This document shows positions 37,236 through 46,764 of a stretch of 64,000 nucleotides of DNA, in pieces. Under the pieces are notes generated by a model. The model ran no database searches, had not been told where the DNA came from, and saw nothing but the letters and a program-made list of their open reading frames with translations. Positions within the stretch are counted from its first letter, which is position 1; every line of letters begins with the position of its first letter. The stretch is from Streptomyces sp. NRRL S-340 (lineage in GTDB: Bacteria > Actinomycetota > Actinomycetes > Streptomycetales > Streptomycetaceae), in NCBI RefSeq assembly GCF_000720185.1, contig NZ_JOIY01000037.1, forward strand, positions 1 through 64,000, in the 5' to 3' direction. The position numbers and the translations under genes are program-made.

Positions 37236-38369
37236 CTACCGGGTTTCCGGTGCCAGTCGCTCCGGTCCTGACGTCACCTCCTTCTTCAGTTCGGCGCGCA
37301 GCTTCTGCTCCTGCTGCGACAGGGGGCCGAGCAGGCCCGGCACCGGCAGGCCCTGGATCGCGTGGCCGGGGGAGACCGGCGCGAAATAGCGCGTGGGCGC
37401 CGTCTGCAGGGTGAGCGCGGTGGCGCCGATGATGGTGACCGTGAACGCGATGGCGGAACGCGTCCAGAAGCGGGTGCTGCGCTCCCCGGCGCTCCGCACA
37501 GCGGCGGGCGCTGCGGGCGCCGCCGGACGCGGCACCGACCCGGCGGCCGCCTCCGCCGCCCGCACCACGGCCCCGGCGGAGGTCACCGCGGCCCCCGCCC
37601 CCACCGCGCCACCGGCGCCGGCCCCGCGACCGGCCCCCGCCCCGGCACCCGTCACGGCTCCGGCCCCCGGCCCCACCACGACACCGGCCCCCGCGGCCAC
37701 CGCCGCCCCCGCTCCCATCGCCGTGCGCGTCGCATCGCCGGCCAGGTGCCAGGCCGAGCCGAGCCGGACCAGGCGCCGGTGCAGTTCCGCCGGGTCCGCG
37801 AGTTCCGGCAGGCACGCGGCGACGGCCTCGCGCGCGTGCATCAGCCGGTTCGCCGCCGCCGGGGTGCTCGCCTCGGTCTCCGCCGCGGTCTCCGGCAGGT
37901 CGAGGCCGACACCGTCGTAGAGGACCAGGGTGCGGCGGTACGAGGGCGGGAGCCGCAGCAGGGAGTGCTGGAGCGCGCGGTCGGCCGGGTCCGGGGGCGG
38001 GTCGGGGACGCGGTTGCGCGGCAGGCAGCGGTGCCACGGGGAGAGCGCGCAGTCGTACGCCGTGGCCCTGACCCAGCCGGCCGGGTCGCGGTCGTGGGCC
38101 ACTTCCGGCCAGCGCTGCCAGGCCAGTTGGAAGGCCCGCTCCACCGCTTCGCGGGCCCGCTCGCGGCGGCCGGTGAGCAGGTAGGCCTGACGGACGAGGG
38201 CCGGTGCGCAGAAGGCGTAAAGAGCGTCGAAGGCCTGAGCGGGTGTCAGGGGCCCCGCCGTGCTCGCGCCGGTCTTCCGTTCGATCTGAGTGCGCGTCAG
38301 TGTGGTGCTCGGGCCGGGGTGTCGGTCCGCCGGGCGTACGGACAGTGGGTTCGCATGACTGGTCGTCAC
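37236..38369 (-). CDS. ECF sigma factor-like protein with a C-terminal membrane segment
   Basis: The 377-residue protein begins with sigma region 2-like sequence (AFDALYAFCAPALVRQAYLLTGRRERAREAVERAF, AWQRWPEVAHDRDPAGWV) and a region 4-like part (LPPSYRRTLVLYDGVGLDLPETAAETEASTPAAANRLMHARE). A Gly/Ala/Val low-complexity linker of about 80 residues follows, then one membrane helix (SAIAFTVTIIGATALTL) and a short tail outside. The -10 recognition part looks degenerate. It may be a membrane-tethered regulator rather than an active sigma factor. The GTG at 38369 is preceded by GGAGGG; the ATG at 38396 is not. Confidence 0.7.
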   Translation of the reverse strand: MTTSHANPLSVRPADRHPGPSTTLTRTQIERKTGASTAGPLTPAQAFDALYAFCAPALVRQAYLLTGRRERAREAVERAFQLAWQRWPEVAHDRDPAGWVRATAYDCALSPWHRCLPRNRVPDPPPDPADRALQHSLLRLPPSYRRTLVLYDGVGLDLPETAAETEASTPAAANRLMHAREAVAACLPELADPAELHRRLVRLGSAWHLAGDATRTAMGAGAAVAAGAGVVVGPGAGAVTGAGAGAGRGAGAGGAVGAGAAVTSAGAVVRAAEAAAGSVPRPAAPAAPAAVRSAGERSTRFWTRSAIAFTVTIIGATALTLQTAPTRYFAPVSPGHAIQGLPVPGLLGPLSQQEQKLRAELKKEVTSGPERLAPETR

Positions 38370-38465
38370 CGTGCGTCCCTCCGTGTGAATAGGCACATAA
38401 ACGTATATTGAGCGACACTTCGGAGGTTCGCCTGTTGCGCCGGGAAAGCGTGTGACGTTGGGAGC

Positions 38466-40508
38466 ATGGCGGGCGTGATCCAGACGACCCCTCGACGTCC
38501 GCCGTTGCCCCGCCTGCGCACCCGGGTACGGGACCGCTCACCCGGATTCGGCGCCGGTTTCCTGGGCGGTGTGGTCGCCGCGGGCCTCGGCCTCGGCTCG
38601 TTCGCGGTGCTCGACATCGTGCTGTGGATCAGCTCGCCGTACCCCGACAGCGGGCCGAGCGGTGCGCTGCACGTCGCCGCCGCGCTGTGGCTGCTGGCGC
38701 ACGGCGCCGAACTGGTCCGCACCGACACCCTCACCTCGGTGCCCGCGCCGATCGGCCTGACCCCGCTGCTGCTGTCCGTGGCGCCCGTGCTGCTGGTGCA
38801 CCGGGCCGCGCGGGACGCGACCGACGGCGCTGACGGCGGCCCGCTCGTCCCCCCGCGCACCGCCTGGGCCGGTGTCCTCCTCGGGTACCTCGCCGTCGCC
38901 GTCGGCGCCGCGGTCTACGCGGCGGGCGGGGCCCTGCACCCGGGGTGGTTCTCGACCGCGGTGTGGGTGCCGTTCGTCGTCGCGGTGGCGGCGGCCAGCG
39001 GCGTCTGGGCGGCGTACGGCTGCCCGCGCGCGCCGCTGGACCGGGCGCTCGGCTCGCTCTCCCCCGGCGTGCGGCGTCTGCTGCTCGGGCCGGGACCACG
39101 GGCGCGGCTCGGTGCCTCGGCCCGTGCGGCCGGGGCGGGAGCGGTGGTGTTCGTCGGGGGCGGGGCGCTGGTGCTCGGGGTGTCGCTGGTCGGGCACGGC
39201 CAAGCGGCCCAGGGCGCCTTCCTGAAGCTGACGGAGGGCTGGTCGGGACGGTTCGCCGTGCTGCTGCTGTGTCTGGCGCTGCTGCCGAACGCGGTGCTGT
39301 GGGCGGCGGCGTACACGCTCGGCCCCGGCTTCGTGCTCGGCGCCGGGCACACGGTCGACCCGTTCGTCTCCGCGCCGGCCCCGCTGCTGCCGCCGTTCCC
39401 GCTGCTCGCGGCGGTGCCGGACGCGGGGCCGGGCAGCCCGCTGCACCTGGTGACGGCAGCGGTGCCGGTGGCTGCCGGGCTGTCCATCGGCTGGTTCGTC
39501 GCGGGCGCGGCGGCGCGGGAGGGCCGGGGCCCGCGGGACGCCGGGGACGGCGGAGGCCCCCGGAACCCCGGGGACTCGCGGGACGGGGTGCGGGCGTGGT
39601 CCTTGCGCCGGACGGCGGGCGGGGCGGCCCTGGCGTGCCTGCTGTGCGCGATCGGGCTCGGGGTCTTCGCCGAACTGGCGGGCGGCCCGCTGGGGAACGC
39701 CGTCCTCGACGACTTCGGGCCGGTGGGCTGGCAGGTCATGGGCGCCACCCTGCTGTGGACCTCGGCGGCGGCCGTGCCGACGGCGCTGGCCGTACGGGTC
39801 TGGCGCTGCCTGGGCGGCCGGATCCGCGGGGCCGGGGAGGCCGGGCAGCGGCTGATCGGGCGGCCCCGCCCCGGCGGGCGCGGGAAGGACGGCGTGAGCG
39901 GGGGGAGCGGCAAGGGCGCTGCCCGGCCGGTACGGATCCCGGACACCGGCGGCCGGCTGCCCGCGCGCTACGACGCCGCCCTCGAACCGTACGACGTCCT
40001 GCCCCTCGACCCGCCGTCCCTCGACCCGCCCTCCTGGCAGACGGCCCCCGCGAAGCCGCAAGGATCCGCGAAGCCGCAGGGACCCGCGAACGCGCAGGGA
40101 TCCGCGAGGCCGGAGAGGCCAGCGGAACCGCAGAGGTCCGCGAGGCCGGACGGGGGCGGAAAGCCGGTGGGATCGGCCTCCGAGCCGCCAGGGCGCGTGA
40201 AACCAGGGCTCGCGACGGGACCCGGACCCTCCGGCAGCGGGAACACCGGGAACACCGGGAACAGCCGGAACACACCGAACACCGGGAACAGCCGGAACCC
40301 CGGAACGTCGGCCGGCGGCGACGGCGTGTCCGAGGGCCACCGGCAGCGGAACGCGGACGTCCGCCGGGACACGGCGGACAGCCCTCGGAACAAGGCGGAC
40401 GGCCCCGTGGGCGGCGCGGACGGCCCCGTGGAGACGGACGCGGCGCCCACCGCCCTCCTCGCGCGGGACAGCAAGCCCCCCGCCCCCACCGACGAACCGG
40501 CCGGGTGA
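38466..40508 (+). CDS. DUF6350-like multi-pass membrane protein (PerM-like annotation)
   Basis: The 680-residue protein has about ten membrane helices in the first 450 residues ([48 protein letters not shown]). The last 220 residues are cytosolic low complexity with repeated AKPQG/ARPERP units and an Asn/Thr/Gly run ([16 protein letters not shown]). This arrangement upstream of purN is common in Streptomyces, and some annotators link it to cell division; no catalytic motif is visible and I do not assert a function. It diverges from the sigma-like gene over 96 bases. Confidence 0.75.
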   Translation: MAGVIQTTPRRPPLPRLRTRVRDRSPGFGAGFLGGVVAAGLGLGSFAVLDIVLWISSPYPDSGPSGALHVAAALWLLAHGAELVRTDTLTSVPAPIGLTPLLLSVAPVLLVHRAARDATDGADGGPLVPPRTAWAGVLLGYLAVAVGAAVYAAGGALHPGWFSTAVWVPFVVAVAAASGVWAAYGCPRAPLDRALGSLSPGVRRLLLGPGPRARLGASARAAGAGAVVFVGGGALVLGVSLVGHGQAAQGAFLKLTEGWSGRFAVLLLCLALLPNAVLWAAAYTLGPGFVLGAGHTVDPFVSAPAPLLPPFPLLAAVPDAGPGSPLHLVTAAVPVAAGLSIGWFVAGAAAREGRGPRDAGDGGGPRNPGDSRDGVRAWSLRRTAGGAALACLLCAIGLGVFAELAGGPLGNAVLDDFGPVGWQVMGATLLWTSAAAVPTALAVRVWRCLGGRIRGAGEAGQRLIGRPRPGGRGKDGVSGGSGKGAARPVRIPDTGGRLPARYDAALEPYDVLPLDPPSLDPPSWQTAPAKPQGSAKPQGPANAQGSARPERPAEPQRSARPDGGGKPVGSASEPPGRVKPGLATGPGPSGSGNTGNTGNSRNTPNTGNSRNPGTSAGGDGVSEGHRQRNADVRRDTADSPRNKADGPVGGADGPVETDAAPTALLARDSKPPAPTDEPAG

Positions 40509-40617
40509 CCCGGGTGACCCGCGGACCTGTGTCCCGAGGAGCCCGGGCGGCCCGGGGGGCGTGGGACCCGAGGGATCTGGGCGGCCCGGGGCACGCAGCG
40601 TCGGCAGGACGCCCGTC

Positions 40618-41469
40618 TCAGCCGTCCGTGCCCAGCATGCCCCGCAGTTCGCTCGGCAGGTGGCGGTCGCAGGACTGCTGGGCCTGGTGGGTGAGCGCGT
40701 CGTTCACACAGGAGTAGTAGTCGCGGTAGACGAACTGCGCGGCGAAGCCCGCCGCGACCAGGGCGAGCGCCAGGGACGCGGTGACCAGGCCGCTGATCGC
40801 CGCCGTCAGCTGGGGCCGGTTGCTCCCGGGCGCCGGGGCCGGCGCCGCGTTGTCCGGGCCGGGCCTGCGCGGCTTGGTGCGCAGGGCGCTGATGCCCCAG
40901 TACAGGGCGAGCGCGCCGAGCAGCAGGGCGACGGGCGCCCAGCCGAACAGGACGAAGAAGAAGGCCCACATGCCGGACAGCAGGGAGAACCGGGCGCGGC
41001 GCTGTGCGGGATCGGTGGGGTCCCAGCGCATGCCGGGGCCGGGCCTGCCCTGCCCGCCGCCGGGCTGTCCGGGCCCGCCGCCGGGCCGCTCGGGCCGCTC
41101 GCCGAAACCGCCGGGGGAGCGTCCGGGCTGGCGGTCGCTCCACTGGCTGCCCCAGGGGGAACGTCCGTCACCGGAACCCTGGCTCTCGCCTTGACCGGAG
41201 GACCCGGAGCCCTGCCCGGATGAGCCCTGTCCGGAGGAGCCCTGCCCGGAGGGGTGGCGGGGCTGCCAGGGACGGTCGGGCGTGCCCTCGGCGGGCGGGG
41301 CGAACGGGTTGTCGTCGGGAGCGGAGCCGCCCCGCCCGCCGCCGCCGTCACCGCCCGCGGGCGCGTCGGGCGGTGAGGCGGGGCGCTCCCGCAGCAGCAC
41401 GGCGCCGCGCTCCCCTCCCTGCACCGACAGCGGAGGGAGCGTGAGGAGTCGCGGGCTGCGGTCGGGCAT
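40618..41469 (-). CDS. Pro/Gly/Ser-rich membrane protein
   Basis: The 283-residue protein has a disordered N terminus of about 145 residues with a short tandem repeat of GSSGQ units, encoded by repeated GGAGGAGCCCTGTCC-type DNA near 41205-41250. Two or three membrane helices follow ([29 protein letters not shown] and [22 protein letters not shown]). The C terminus faces outward with two cysteines, [18 protein letters not shown], perhaps disulfide-bonded. Function unknown. It diverges from purN. Confidence 0.75.
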   Translation of the reverse strand: MPDRSPRLLTLPPLSVQGGERGAVLLRERPASPPDAPAGGDGGGGRGGSAPDDNPFAPPAEGTPDRPWQPRHPSGQGSSGQGSSGQGSGSSGQGESQGSGDGRSPWGSQWSDRQPGRSPGGFGERPERPGGGPGQPGGGQGRPGPGMRWDPTDPAQRRARFSLLSGMWAFFFVLFGWAPVALLLGALALYWGISALRTKPRRPGPDNAAPAPAPGSNRPQLTAAISGLVTASLALALVAAGFAAQFVYRDYYSCVNDALTHQAQQSCDRHLPSELRGMLGTDG

Positions 41470-41880
41470 CAAGTGAGCGTCTTCCCCTTGGTGAGTCACG
41501 ACTGGTCGACTGGTCGGGCGGGTCCGCCGGGGCCGCCGTCCGGTCCGCGAGACGGTTCGCAAGCGGTGCGAAAAACGAGCCGGCAGACGAAACCGGCAGG
41601 CGAACCGACAAGCAGCCCGGGGGCGATCCGACAGGTCCCTCACCCCTTGAACGCCCGGAGCGCGGAGTGCGTTCCCCCGCTCTCCCCGGGTGTCCCCGGC
41701 GCGGTCCCGTACCAGGTCTGTGCAGACGCTACCTTCCGGCCACGCCCCCGTCCCATGGGGGCCGCCGGGAGTGCCGGTATCGTTGCTGGCGGTCGGCCGT
41801 TTCGTAGGCTTCCCCGTATCCGGGGGCGCGAAGCATTCGTACGACCGTACAAAACAGCTTCCCCGAGAAAGGGCCCCACC
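41470..41880. other. Divergent control region upstream of purN
   Basis: These 411 bases hold no supported gene. The best purN promoter is TTGCTG (41783-41788) - 16 bases - TAGGCT (41805-41810), giving a leader of about 64 bases. That leader contains CCCC-GTATCC-GGGG and the dyad GTACG-AC-CGTAC, which could be an operator. Confidence 0.45.
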
Positions 41881-42510
41881 GTGGCCGCCAAGCCCGTGGC
41901 CAAGCGCCTCGTCGTGCTGGTCTCCGGATCCGGCACCAATCTGCAGGCGCTCCTCGACGCGATCGCCGAGGCCGGAGCCGAGTCGTACGGCGCCGAGATC
42001 GTCGCCGTGGGCGCCGACCGCGACGGCATCGAGGGGCTGGCGCGCGCCGAACGCGCCGGGCTGCCGACCTTCGTGCGGAAGGTCAAGGACCACGCCACCC
42101 GCGAGGAGTGGGACGCGGCGCTCGCCGAGGCCGTCGCCGCCCACGAGCCCGACCTCGTCGTGTCCGCCGGGTTCATGAAGATCGTGGGGAAGGAGTTCCT
42201 CGCGCGGTTCGGCGGGCGTTTCGTGAACACGCACCCCGCCCTGCTGCCCAGTTTCCCCGGGGCCCACGGCGTACGGGACGCGCTCGCGTACGGCGCGAAG
42301 GTCACCGGCTGCACCGTCCACTTCGTCGACGACGGCGTCGACACCGGCCCGATCATCGCCCAGGGCGTGGTCGAGATCCGGGACGAGGACGACGAGAGCG
42401 CGCTGCACGAGCGCATCAAGGAAGTCGAGCGAAGGCTGCTCGTCGAGGTCGTGAGCCGGCTCGCCCGCCACGGCTATCGCATCGAGGGACGAAAGGTAGT
42501 TATCCAGTGA
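41881..42510 (+). CDS. purN: Phosphoribosylglycinamide formyltransferase
   Basis: PurN transfers a formyl group from 10-formyl-tetrahydrofolate to GAR in de novo purine synthesis. The 209-residue protein has [10 protein letters not shown] for phosphate binding and the catalytic Asn116 and His118 in [13 protein letters not shown]. The later Asp in [10 protein letters not shown] is also conserved. The GTG at 41881, after GAAAGGGCC, gives the standard length; longer frames upstream are non-coding. The stop overlaps purH by four bases (GTGA). Confidence 0.96.
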   Translation: MAAKPVAKRLVVLVSGSGTNLQALLDAIAEAGAESYGAEIVAVGADRDGIEGLARAERAGLPTFVRKVKDHATREEWDAALAEAVAAHEPDLVVSAGFMKIVGKEFLARFGGRFVNTHPALLPSFPGAHGVRDALAYGAKVTGCTVHFVDDGVDTGPIIAQGVVEIRDEDDESALHERIKEVERRLLVEVVSRLARHGYRIEGRKVVIQ

Positions 42511-44072
42511 CCGCCGAGAGCAACAAGCGGCCCATCCGGCGCGCGCTCGTCAGCGTCTACGACAAGACCGGTCTGGAGCAGCTCGCGCGCGGGCTGCACG
42601 AGGCGGGCGTCGAACTCGTCTCCACCGGCTCCACCGCCGCGAAGATCGCCGCGGCCGGCGTGCCCGTCACCAAGGTCGAGGAGCTGACCGGGTTCCCCGA
42701 GTGCCTGGACGGCCGGGTCAAGACGCTGCACCCCAAGGTGCACGCGGGCATCCTCGCCGACCTGCGCCTGGAGGACCACCGGCGGCAGCTGGCCGAGCTG
42801 GGCGTGGAGCCCTTCGACCTGGTCGTCGTGAACCTCTACCCGTTCCGCGAGACGGTCGCCTCCGGTGCCTCGCCCGACGAGTGCGTGGAGCAGATCGACA
42901 TCGGCGGCCCCTCCATGGTCCGCGCCGCCGCCAAGAACCACCCCTCGGTCGCGGTCGTCACCAGCCCCGAGCGCTACGCCGACGTCCTCGCCGCGGTGCA
43001 GGACGGCGGCTTCGACCTGGCCACCCGCAAGCGGCTCGCCGCCGAGGCCTTCCAGCACACGGCGTCGTACGACATCGCGGTGGCGGGCTGGTTCGCCTCC
43101 TCCTACGCGCCGGTCGACGACTCGGCCTTCCCCGACTTCCTCGGCGCCACCCTGGAGCGCAAGAGCACGCTGCGCTACGGCGAGAACCCGCACCAGCCCG
43201 CCGCGCTCTACGTCGACGGCACCGGCACCGGCCTCGCCGAGGCGGAGCAGCTGCACGGCAAGGAGATGTCGTACAACAACTACACGGACACGGACGCCGC
43301 CCGCCGTGCCGCGTACGACCACGACGAGCCCTGTGTGGCGATCATCAAACACGCCAACCCGTGCGGCATCGCGGTCGGCGCCGACGTCGCCGAGGCGCAC
43401 CGCAAGGCGCACGCCTGCGACCCGGTCTCCGCCTACGGCGGCGTCATCGCCGTGAACCGGCCGGTCAGCAAGGAGATGGCCGAGCAGGTCGCGGACATCT
43501 TCACCGAGGTCATCGTCGCCCCCGACTACGAGGACGGCGCGCTGGAGGCCCTCGCCAGGAAGAAGAACATCCGGGTCCTGAAGGCGCCGGGCGCGCCCTC
43601 CCACCCGGCCGAGGTCAAGCCGGTCGACGGCGGCGCGCTGCTCCAGGTCACCGACCGCCTCCAGGCCGACGGCGACGACCCGGCCCACTGGACGCTCGCC
43701 AGCGGCGAGGCCCTGTCCGCCGACGAGCTGGCCGAACTCGCCTTCGCCTGGAAGGCCTGCCGGGCCGTCAAGTCCAACGCCATCCTGCTCGCCAAGGACG
43801 GCGCCTCGGTCGGCGTCGGCATGGGCCAGGTCAACCGCGTCGACTCCTGCAAGCTGGCGGTCGAGCGGGCCGGCGAGGAGCGGGCGCGCGGCTCCTACGC
43901 CGCCTCGGACGCGTTCTTCCCCTTCCCGGACGGCCCCGAGATCCTGATCGCGGCAGGCGTGAAGGCGATCGTCCAGCCGGGCGGTTCGATCCGCGACGAG
44001 CAGGTCGTGGAGGCCGCGAAGAAGGCGGGCGTGACCATGTACTTCACGGGCACGCGCCACTTCTTCCACTGA
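42507..44072 (+). CDS. purH: Bifunctional AICAR transformylase/IMP cyclohydrolase
   Basis: PurH makes the last two steps to IMP. The 521-residue protein begins with the MGS-like cyclohydrolase domain ([46 protein letters not shown]). The transformylase domain follows with [13 protein letters not shown], the catalytic Lys-His in IKHANPCG, and [11 protein letters not shown] near the end. The GTG start overlaps the purN stop, so translation is coupled, and both enzymes use or serve the folate one-carbon pool supplied by FolD, encoded 8 kb away. Confidence 0.97.
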   Translation: MTAESNKRPIRRALVSVYDKTGLEQLARGLHEAGVELVSTGSTAAKIAAAGVPVTKVEELTGFPECLDGRVKTLHPKVHAGILADLRLEDHRRQLAELGVEPFDLVVVNLYPFRETVASGASPDECVEQIDIGGPSMVRAAAKNHPSVAVVTSPERYADVLAAVQDGGFDLATRKRLAAEAFQHTASYDIAVAGWFASSYAPVDDSAFPDFLGATLERKSTLRYGENPHQPAALYVDGTGTGLAEAEQLHGKEMSYNNYTDTDAARRAAYDHDEPCVAIIKHANPCGIAVGADVAEAHRKAHACDPVSAYGGVIAVNRPVSKEMAEQVADIFTEVIVAPDYEDGALEALARKKNIRVLKAPGAPSHPAEVKPVDGGALLQVTDRLQADGDDPAHWTLASGEALSADELAELAFAWKACRAVKSNAILLAKDGASVGVGMGQVNRVDSCKLAVERAGEERARGSYAASDAFFPFPDGPEILIAAGVKAIVQPGGSIRDEQVVEAAKKAGVTMYFTGTRHFFH

Positions 44073-44103
44073 GCACCGCACCCTTGAGGTGCTCCTGAGC
44101 ACC
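44071..44103 (+). terminator. purNH terminator
   Basis: GGTGCT-CCTG-AGCACC (44088-44103) is a compact stem followed by GCCTTTGG. An earlier GAGCACC at 44071 can compete for the same GGTGCTC. The element starts at the purH stop codon. Confidence 0.6.
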
Positions 44104-44206
44104 GCCTTTGGCCGGTTCTTTACGGTCGGTGGTCATCCGGGCCGGTGCCGCACGTACCCTGTGCGGCCCACCCGGATGATCACCGCTGCGAGGACCGGCC
44201 GTTTCC

Positions 44207-45121
44207 ATGCCCTCTCACCCGGCCGGTCCCCGGCCGCGTCTGCGCCTGCCCCTCTGGACCGTCCCGGTGCTGTGGACCGTCCTGCTCGGCCTGTGGGGCC
44301 TGTCCCGCGGGCACAGCGTGGGGCGGGACGAGGCCGCGACCTGGCTCGTGGCGCAGCGGTCGACCGGCGAGATCTGGCACACCCTCCAGCACGTGGACGC
44401 CGTGCACGGGCTCTACCACCTGTGGATGCACGCCCTCTTCGGCTGCTTCGGGCCCGGCATCACGACTCTCAGACTGCCGTCCGTGCTGGCCATGGCCGCC
44501 GCGGCGGCCTGCGTGACGGTCGTCGGGTGCCGCCTGCGCGGAACGCGGACGGGACTGGTGGGCGGCCTGGCCCTGGCGTTGCTCCCTGCCATCCAGTTCC
44601 AGCGCAGGTTGCACCGGGACGGGGACGCGGTGCTCTTCGTGCCCGCGTTCCGGCGGGACACCGCGCTGGTCTCGCCAGGCGACTTCGCCGGTCTGCGGGA
44701 CATCGCGCTGGTCCGCGGCCCCGCCGAGTCCGGGACGCTGGGCGGCGAGGAGGCGGATCCGGCCACGATCCATGCCCTGACCCTGGCCGAGCGCCGGGTC
44801 CTGCTGGTCACCGACGCGTCCCTGCCGCCCGGCCCGGCGCCCCTGGCCCGGGACGATGCGAAACTCGCCGCCCTGCGCGCGCACTTCACGGTCGTCGCCG
44901 ACGAACGGGTGCGGGGGCGGCGGGTGACGGTCTACGAACGCCGGTCCGCCGGCTCCATAATCAGCCGACGGGCACCTCGCACCAGACGGTCTTGCCGCAC
45001 GGCTCCTGCCGCACGCCCCAGCGCAGCGCGACGGAGTCGAGGAGGAGGAGTCCGCGCCCGGACTCCTCCTCCTCGCCCGCGTGCCGCACCACCAGCCACG
45101 CGTGCGGCTCCCGGTCCGTGA
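44207..45121 (+). pseudogene. Decayed membrane glycosyltransferase (GT39-like), internal deletion and lost stop
   Basis: The frame starts like a mannosyltransferase-type membrane enzyme: WTVPVLWTVLLGLWGLSRGHSVGRDEAATW, then HGLYHLWMHALFG. After GLALALLPAIQFQ it jumps directly to the C-terminal part (DGDAVLFVPAFRRDTALVSP... RRVTVYERR). Such enzymes are usually about 500 residues with ten or more helices; here only three or so remain, so roughly 200 or more residues are missing near 44600. The frame then continues past the expected end to 45121, antisense to the ATPase gene, with Arg/Pro-rich nonsense. The reading frame is open, but the product is unlikely to be an enzyme. Confidence 0.65.
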
Positions 45122-45332
45122 CCTCCACCCGGACCCGGCCGCTGCCCGTGCCGTGCACCCGTACGGACACGGGGGTGCCCTCGCCGACGTGCCGGACCAC
45201 GTTGGCCAGCAGCTCGCTCACGCACAGCTGCACGTCCGGGCACGGCCGCCCGAGGTACTCGCGCACCGCCCGCCGCACCTCCGGTACGGCCTTGGGCAGC
45301 GCGAGCAGATCCAGCGTCAGCGCGGACCTCAC
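44961..45332 (-). CDS. AbaA/RsbW-like ATP-binding protein
   Basis: The 123-residue protein is a stand-alone GHKL ATPase domain: LCVSELLANVVRHV (N-box), VEVTDREPHAWLVV (G1 region) and GRGLLLLDSVALRWGV (G2). Streptomyces has many such small ATPases, often beside XRE and DUF397 genes as in the whiJ/abaA-type loci. They are thought to bind or phosphorylate small regulators. The GTG overlaps the upstream small gene by GTGA. It faces the decayed glycosyltransferase. Confidence 0.85.
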   Translation of the reverse strand: MRSALTLDLLALPKAVPEVRRAVREYLGRPCPDVQLCVSELLANVVRHVGEGTPVSVRVHGTGSGRVRVEVTDREPHAWLVVRHAGEEEESGRGLLLLDSVALRWGVRQEPCGKTVWCEVPVG

Positions 45333-45538
45333 CCCGCCGCCCCCTCGCGCAGCGCGGCGGCCAGGGCCCGCGCGGTGTCCAGGTTGCAGTTCCCGAGTGC
45401 GATGAGCGGGGCGGTGTACGACCCGGCGAGCGAGGGCGCTTCGAGCCCCAGCGAGGGAAGTGTGATGCCGTGCGCGGCGAGTGCGTCGCGCAGTGCCTCC
45501 AGGTGGGCCTCGGCTTCCTGGACGTGGGGTTGAGGCAC
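45329..45538 (-). CDS. Small helical protein of the XRE/ATPase module
   Basis: The 69-residue protein reads VPQPHVQEAEAHLEALRDAL then ITLPSLGLEAPSLAG, ending in a helix DTARALAAALREGA. The GTG at 45538 has AAAGG nine bases upstream; the ATG at 45577 lies inside an inverted repeat and is less likely. The stop overlaps the ATPase start. Small proteins of this kind accompany XRE-DUF397 pairs in Streptomyces, but their biochemical role is unknown. Confidence 0.75.
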   Translation of the reverse strand: MPQPHVQEAEAHLEALRDALAAHGITLPSLGLEAPSLAGSYTAPLIALGNCNLDTARALAAALREGAAG

Positions 45539-45552
45539 GGGCGTACGCCTTT

Positions 45553-45585
45553 CTGTGTGCGATGCGTGACGATGCACTCACACAG
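45553..45585. promoter_or_regulatory. Inverted repeat in the XRE divergent control region
   Basis: CTGTGTG (45553-45559) and CACACAG (45579-45585) are reverse complements with a 19-base spacer, between the small-protein start (45538) and the XRE start (45657). A second feature, TTGCGCACGGTAACTGGTAAACGG, lies at about 45620-45645. Either could be bound by the XRE protein. Confidence 0.45.
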
Positions 45586-45656
45586 TGGCGTGGGGCGGCG
45601 TACCGTGAAAGGGGTTCGGGTTGCGCACGGTAACTGGTAAACGGCGGTGATGAGTT

Positions 45657-46511
45657 GTGCCTGCTCGCAAGGACCCCGACGCCTCGACGAGCGTCCCTTC
45701 CTTCTACGGCGCGGAGTTGCGCTTCAAGCGGGAGTCCGCGGGCCTGACGCTGGAGCAACTGGCCGAGGGGAGCTTCCGGGGAATCTCGTTCCTGAGTCAG
45801 ATCGAACGGGGGGAGCGGCGGATGCCGGTCGATCTCGCCCGGCACGTGGACGACAGGCTGGGAACGGACGGGTTTTTCCAGCGGCGGTGTGAAGACGTCG
45901 CCAAGGCCCGTCAGGTCGGGCACGCGTGGTACTACGCCGACATCCCGGATATGGAGAAACGGGCGCTAACGGTAGAAGAGTGGGCGCCTATCGGCCTGCC
46001 GGGTCTTCTTCAGACCGGGGCGTACCTCCGCGGTCGCATCGAATGCATCGACCCGGAGGCGTCTCCGGAGGAGGTCGAGAAGCGCGTCCATGGGCGACTG
46101 GCGCGTGGCGAGTTGTGGGAGTGCCCGGACCGTCCCACCTATTGGGGGATCGTCCGAGAGTCGGCCATCCGGCAGGCCCCGGTTCCCCCGGCAGTCATGG
46201 CTGAGCAGGTGGAACACATCCTCGACATCGTCCGCTCCACGCGGAGCGTTATCCAAGTGGTCCCGGAAACGTCCTTCTGGTGCCCGCTCGACTACGGCAT
46301 GGTCAAGATCATGACCTTTGCCGACGCCCCGCCGCTGGTATACACAGAGGGCGATCACACGGGGCAGCTCATCGACTACCCGGCTGAGGTGGCGACGTAC
46401 CGTCGTAAGTACGACCTGCTGAGGGCCGTCGCGCTGTCACCACAGGCGTCCCTGGCTTTGATGAAACATGCAGCGAGGACCTACAAACATGAAGCAGAGC
46501 AAATGGATTGA
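45657..46511 (+). CDS. XRE-family regulator with DUF5753 (Scr1/WhiJ-like)
   Basis: The 284-residue protein has an N-terminal helix-turn-helix (ELRFKRESAGLTLEQLAEGSFRGISFLSQIERGERRMP) and a DUF5753 C-terminal domain (EEWAPIGLPGLLQTGAYLRG, IRQAPVPPAVMAEQVEHIL, FADAPPLVYTEGDHTGQL). Proteins of this type (WhiJ, Scr1) regulate development and antibiotic production and are checked by a small DUF397 partner. That partner overlaps this gene downstream. A GTG start with no clear ribosome site is used. Base composition is lower in GC than the neighbouring genes, which fits a mobile or recently acquired module. Confidence 0.9.
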   Translation: MPARKDPDASTSVPSFYGAELRFKRESAGLTLEQLAEGSFRGISFLSQIERGERRMPVDLARHVDDRLGTDGFFQRRCEDVAKARQVGHAWYYADIPDMEKRALTVEEWAPIGLPGLLQTGAYLRGRIECIDPEASPEEVEKRVHGRLARGELWECPDRPTYWGIVRESAIRQAPVPPAVMAEQVEHILDIVRSTRSVIQVVPETSFWCPLDYGMVKIMTFADAPPLVYTEGDHTGQLIDYPAEVATYRRKYDLLRAVALSPQASLALMKHAARTYKHEAEQMD

Positions 46512-46695
46512 CCCGCGCACCATAGCTTGGCGCAAGAGCAGCTACAGCAACGGCGACGGCGGTGACTGCGTCGAAGTAGGGGTCTCTCCCGTCACCTTCA
46601 TCCCCGTCCGCGACTCCAAGAACCCCGGGGGATCCGTCCTCCTCTTCCAGCGGAGCGCCTGGGCACCGTTTCTCGACGCGCTCAAGAACCAGTGA
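46489..46695 (+). CDS. DUF397 small protein (Scp1-like partner)
   Basis: The 68-residue protein shows the DUF397 signature WRKSSYSNGDGGDCVEV, then VRDSKNPGGSVLLF and WAPFLDALK. In Streptomyces these partners bind the adjacent XRE protein and modulate its DNA binding. The ATG at 46489 (GAGGA upstream) lies 23 bases inside the XRE gene, so the two are coupled. A strong terminator follows. Confidence 0.93.
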   Translation: MKQSKWIDPRTIAWRKSSYSNGDGGDCVEVGVSPVTFIPVRDSKNPGGSVLLFQRSAWAPFLDALKNQ

Positions 46696-46703
46696 CCGCA
46701 TGA

Positions 46704-46746
46704 CGGTGGCCTCCGGCCCTCCCCCAGGAGGGGCCGGAGGCCACCG
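46704..46746. terminator. Bidirectional terminator
   Basis: A perfect 16-bp stem pairs 46704-46719 with 46731-46746 around an 11-base loop. It lies between the DUF397 gene and the convergent I36-like gene at 46765, so it should serve both. Confidence 0.85.
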
Positions 46747-46764
46747 CCGTCAGGCGGGCCCGGC

